This document shows positions 63,720 through 64,000 of a DNA stretch of 64,000 nt, in pieces. The DNA lies in NCBI RefSeq assembly GCF_036711975.1, contig NC_091967.1, positions 11,718,001 to 11,782,000 of the forward strand. The letters are read 5' to 3'. How positions within the stretch are numbered: the stretch's first letter is position 1; each line of letters starts with the position of its first letter. Source of the stretch: Onthophagus taurus. Taxonomy: Eukaryota; Arthropoda; Insecta; Coleoptera; Scarabaeidae. Position numbers and translations under genes: made by a program. Under the pieces are notes generated by a model that saw only the letters and a list, made by a program, of their open reading frames with translations, did not search any database and was not told the DNA's origin.

Positions 63720-64000
63720 AGCTTAAAAAATGTATGTTGCTACCTAGTTCTTATTTGTTGTGAGTGTAAATCAACTTTATTAAAACTGGTGTATATTTTA
63801 GATCTGATGATTTCAAGTTCAGTGGATCGGGATATGTATCGCCAAATATCTTAATGTTGTGTGGTGCATCACTTTTAATATACTTCAAGCACTGGTGAAG
63901 TTTAATGGAGGATCTATAGTAAAAAAGAATGCATCGTTTTACCCAAATTTTAAACATTACCAAATAATAACAGAATTAATTAATTATAAATATGATACTG
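63720..64000. other. 3' flank to window end
   Basis: AT-rich DNA with no recognisable gene. Confidence 0.4.

Noticed and set aside
1-64000. Retroviral, LTR or other virus-derived fossils
   Set aside because: No such protein domain or paired long terminal repeats were recognised. The coding element remnants seen are LINE and DNA-transposon pieces.

Overview
The window looks like nuclear DNA of an insect. It is AT-rich, its genes carry many short GT-AG introns, and its main content is insect-type chitin synthase genes. A beetle is plausible, but nothing here proves the order. No prokaryotic, CRISPR or tRNA/rRNA features were seen, and no retroviral or other viral fossil was recognised. All exon models were made by hand from splice sites, reading-frame phase and comparison between paralogues.

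Region 1 (1-43.7 kb): the first exon of an IFT20-like ciliary gene lies at the left edge (minus strand). It is followed by six chitin-synthase-like genes in a head-to-tail array, all on the minus strand; I call them A to F from left to right. A (866-7024), E (29256-34439) and F (36227-43696) are long forms of about 1.42-1.51 k residues. B (7601-12342), C (13973-20137) and D (22384-27929) are short forms of about 1.22 k residues with a divergent membrane region after QRRRW. B and C are recent duplicates that share introns and upstream DNA, including a decayed LINE. The 3' end of C matches D, which suggests gene conversion. D carries a frameshift and an in-frame stop and is probably a pseudogene. 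All six have the GT2 motifs (DGD, EDRW, QRRRW, SWGTRE), but all read CGTMWHE where insect chitin synthases normally have CATMWHE. Insects usually have two chitin synthase genes, so this array is the most unusual feature of the window.

Region 2 (43.7-54.1 kb): a LINE remnant, a short divergent ribophorin-I-like gene (minus), a 1.5 kb terminal-inverted-repeat element holding a minisatellite and a hairpin, a COA8/APOPT1 gene (minus), a fold-back element next to a second LINE remnant, and an unassigned 822-residue coiled-coil gene (plus).

Region 3 (54.8-63.7 kb): two secreted Cu/Zn-superoxide-dismutase-family genes on the plus strand. The first has lost a copper-ligand histidine and the active-site arginine and carries a 172-bp tandem array in its second intron. 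The second keeps every catalytic residue and has an 82-bp tandem repeat in its first intron.

No shared pathway links the regions. The array suggests an enlarged or subdivided chitin-making capacity, possibly gut or peritrophic-matrix related, which is inference.
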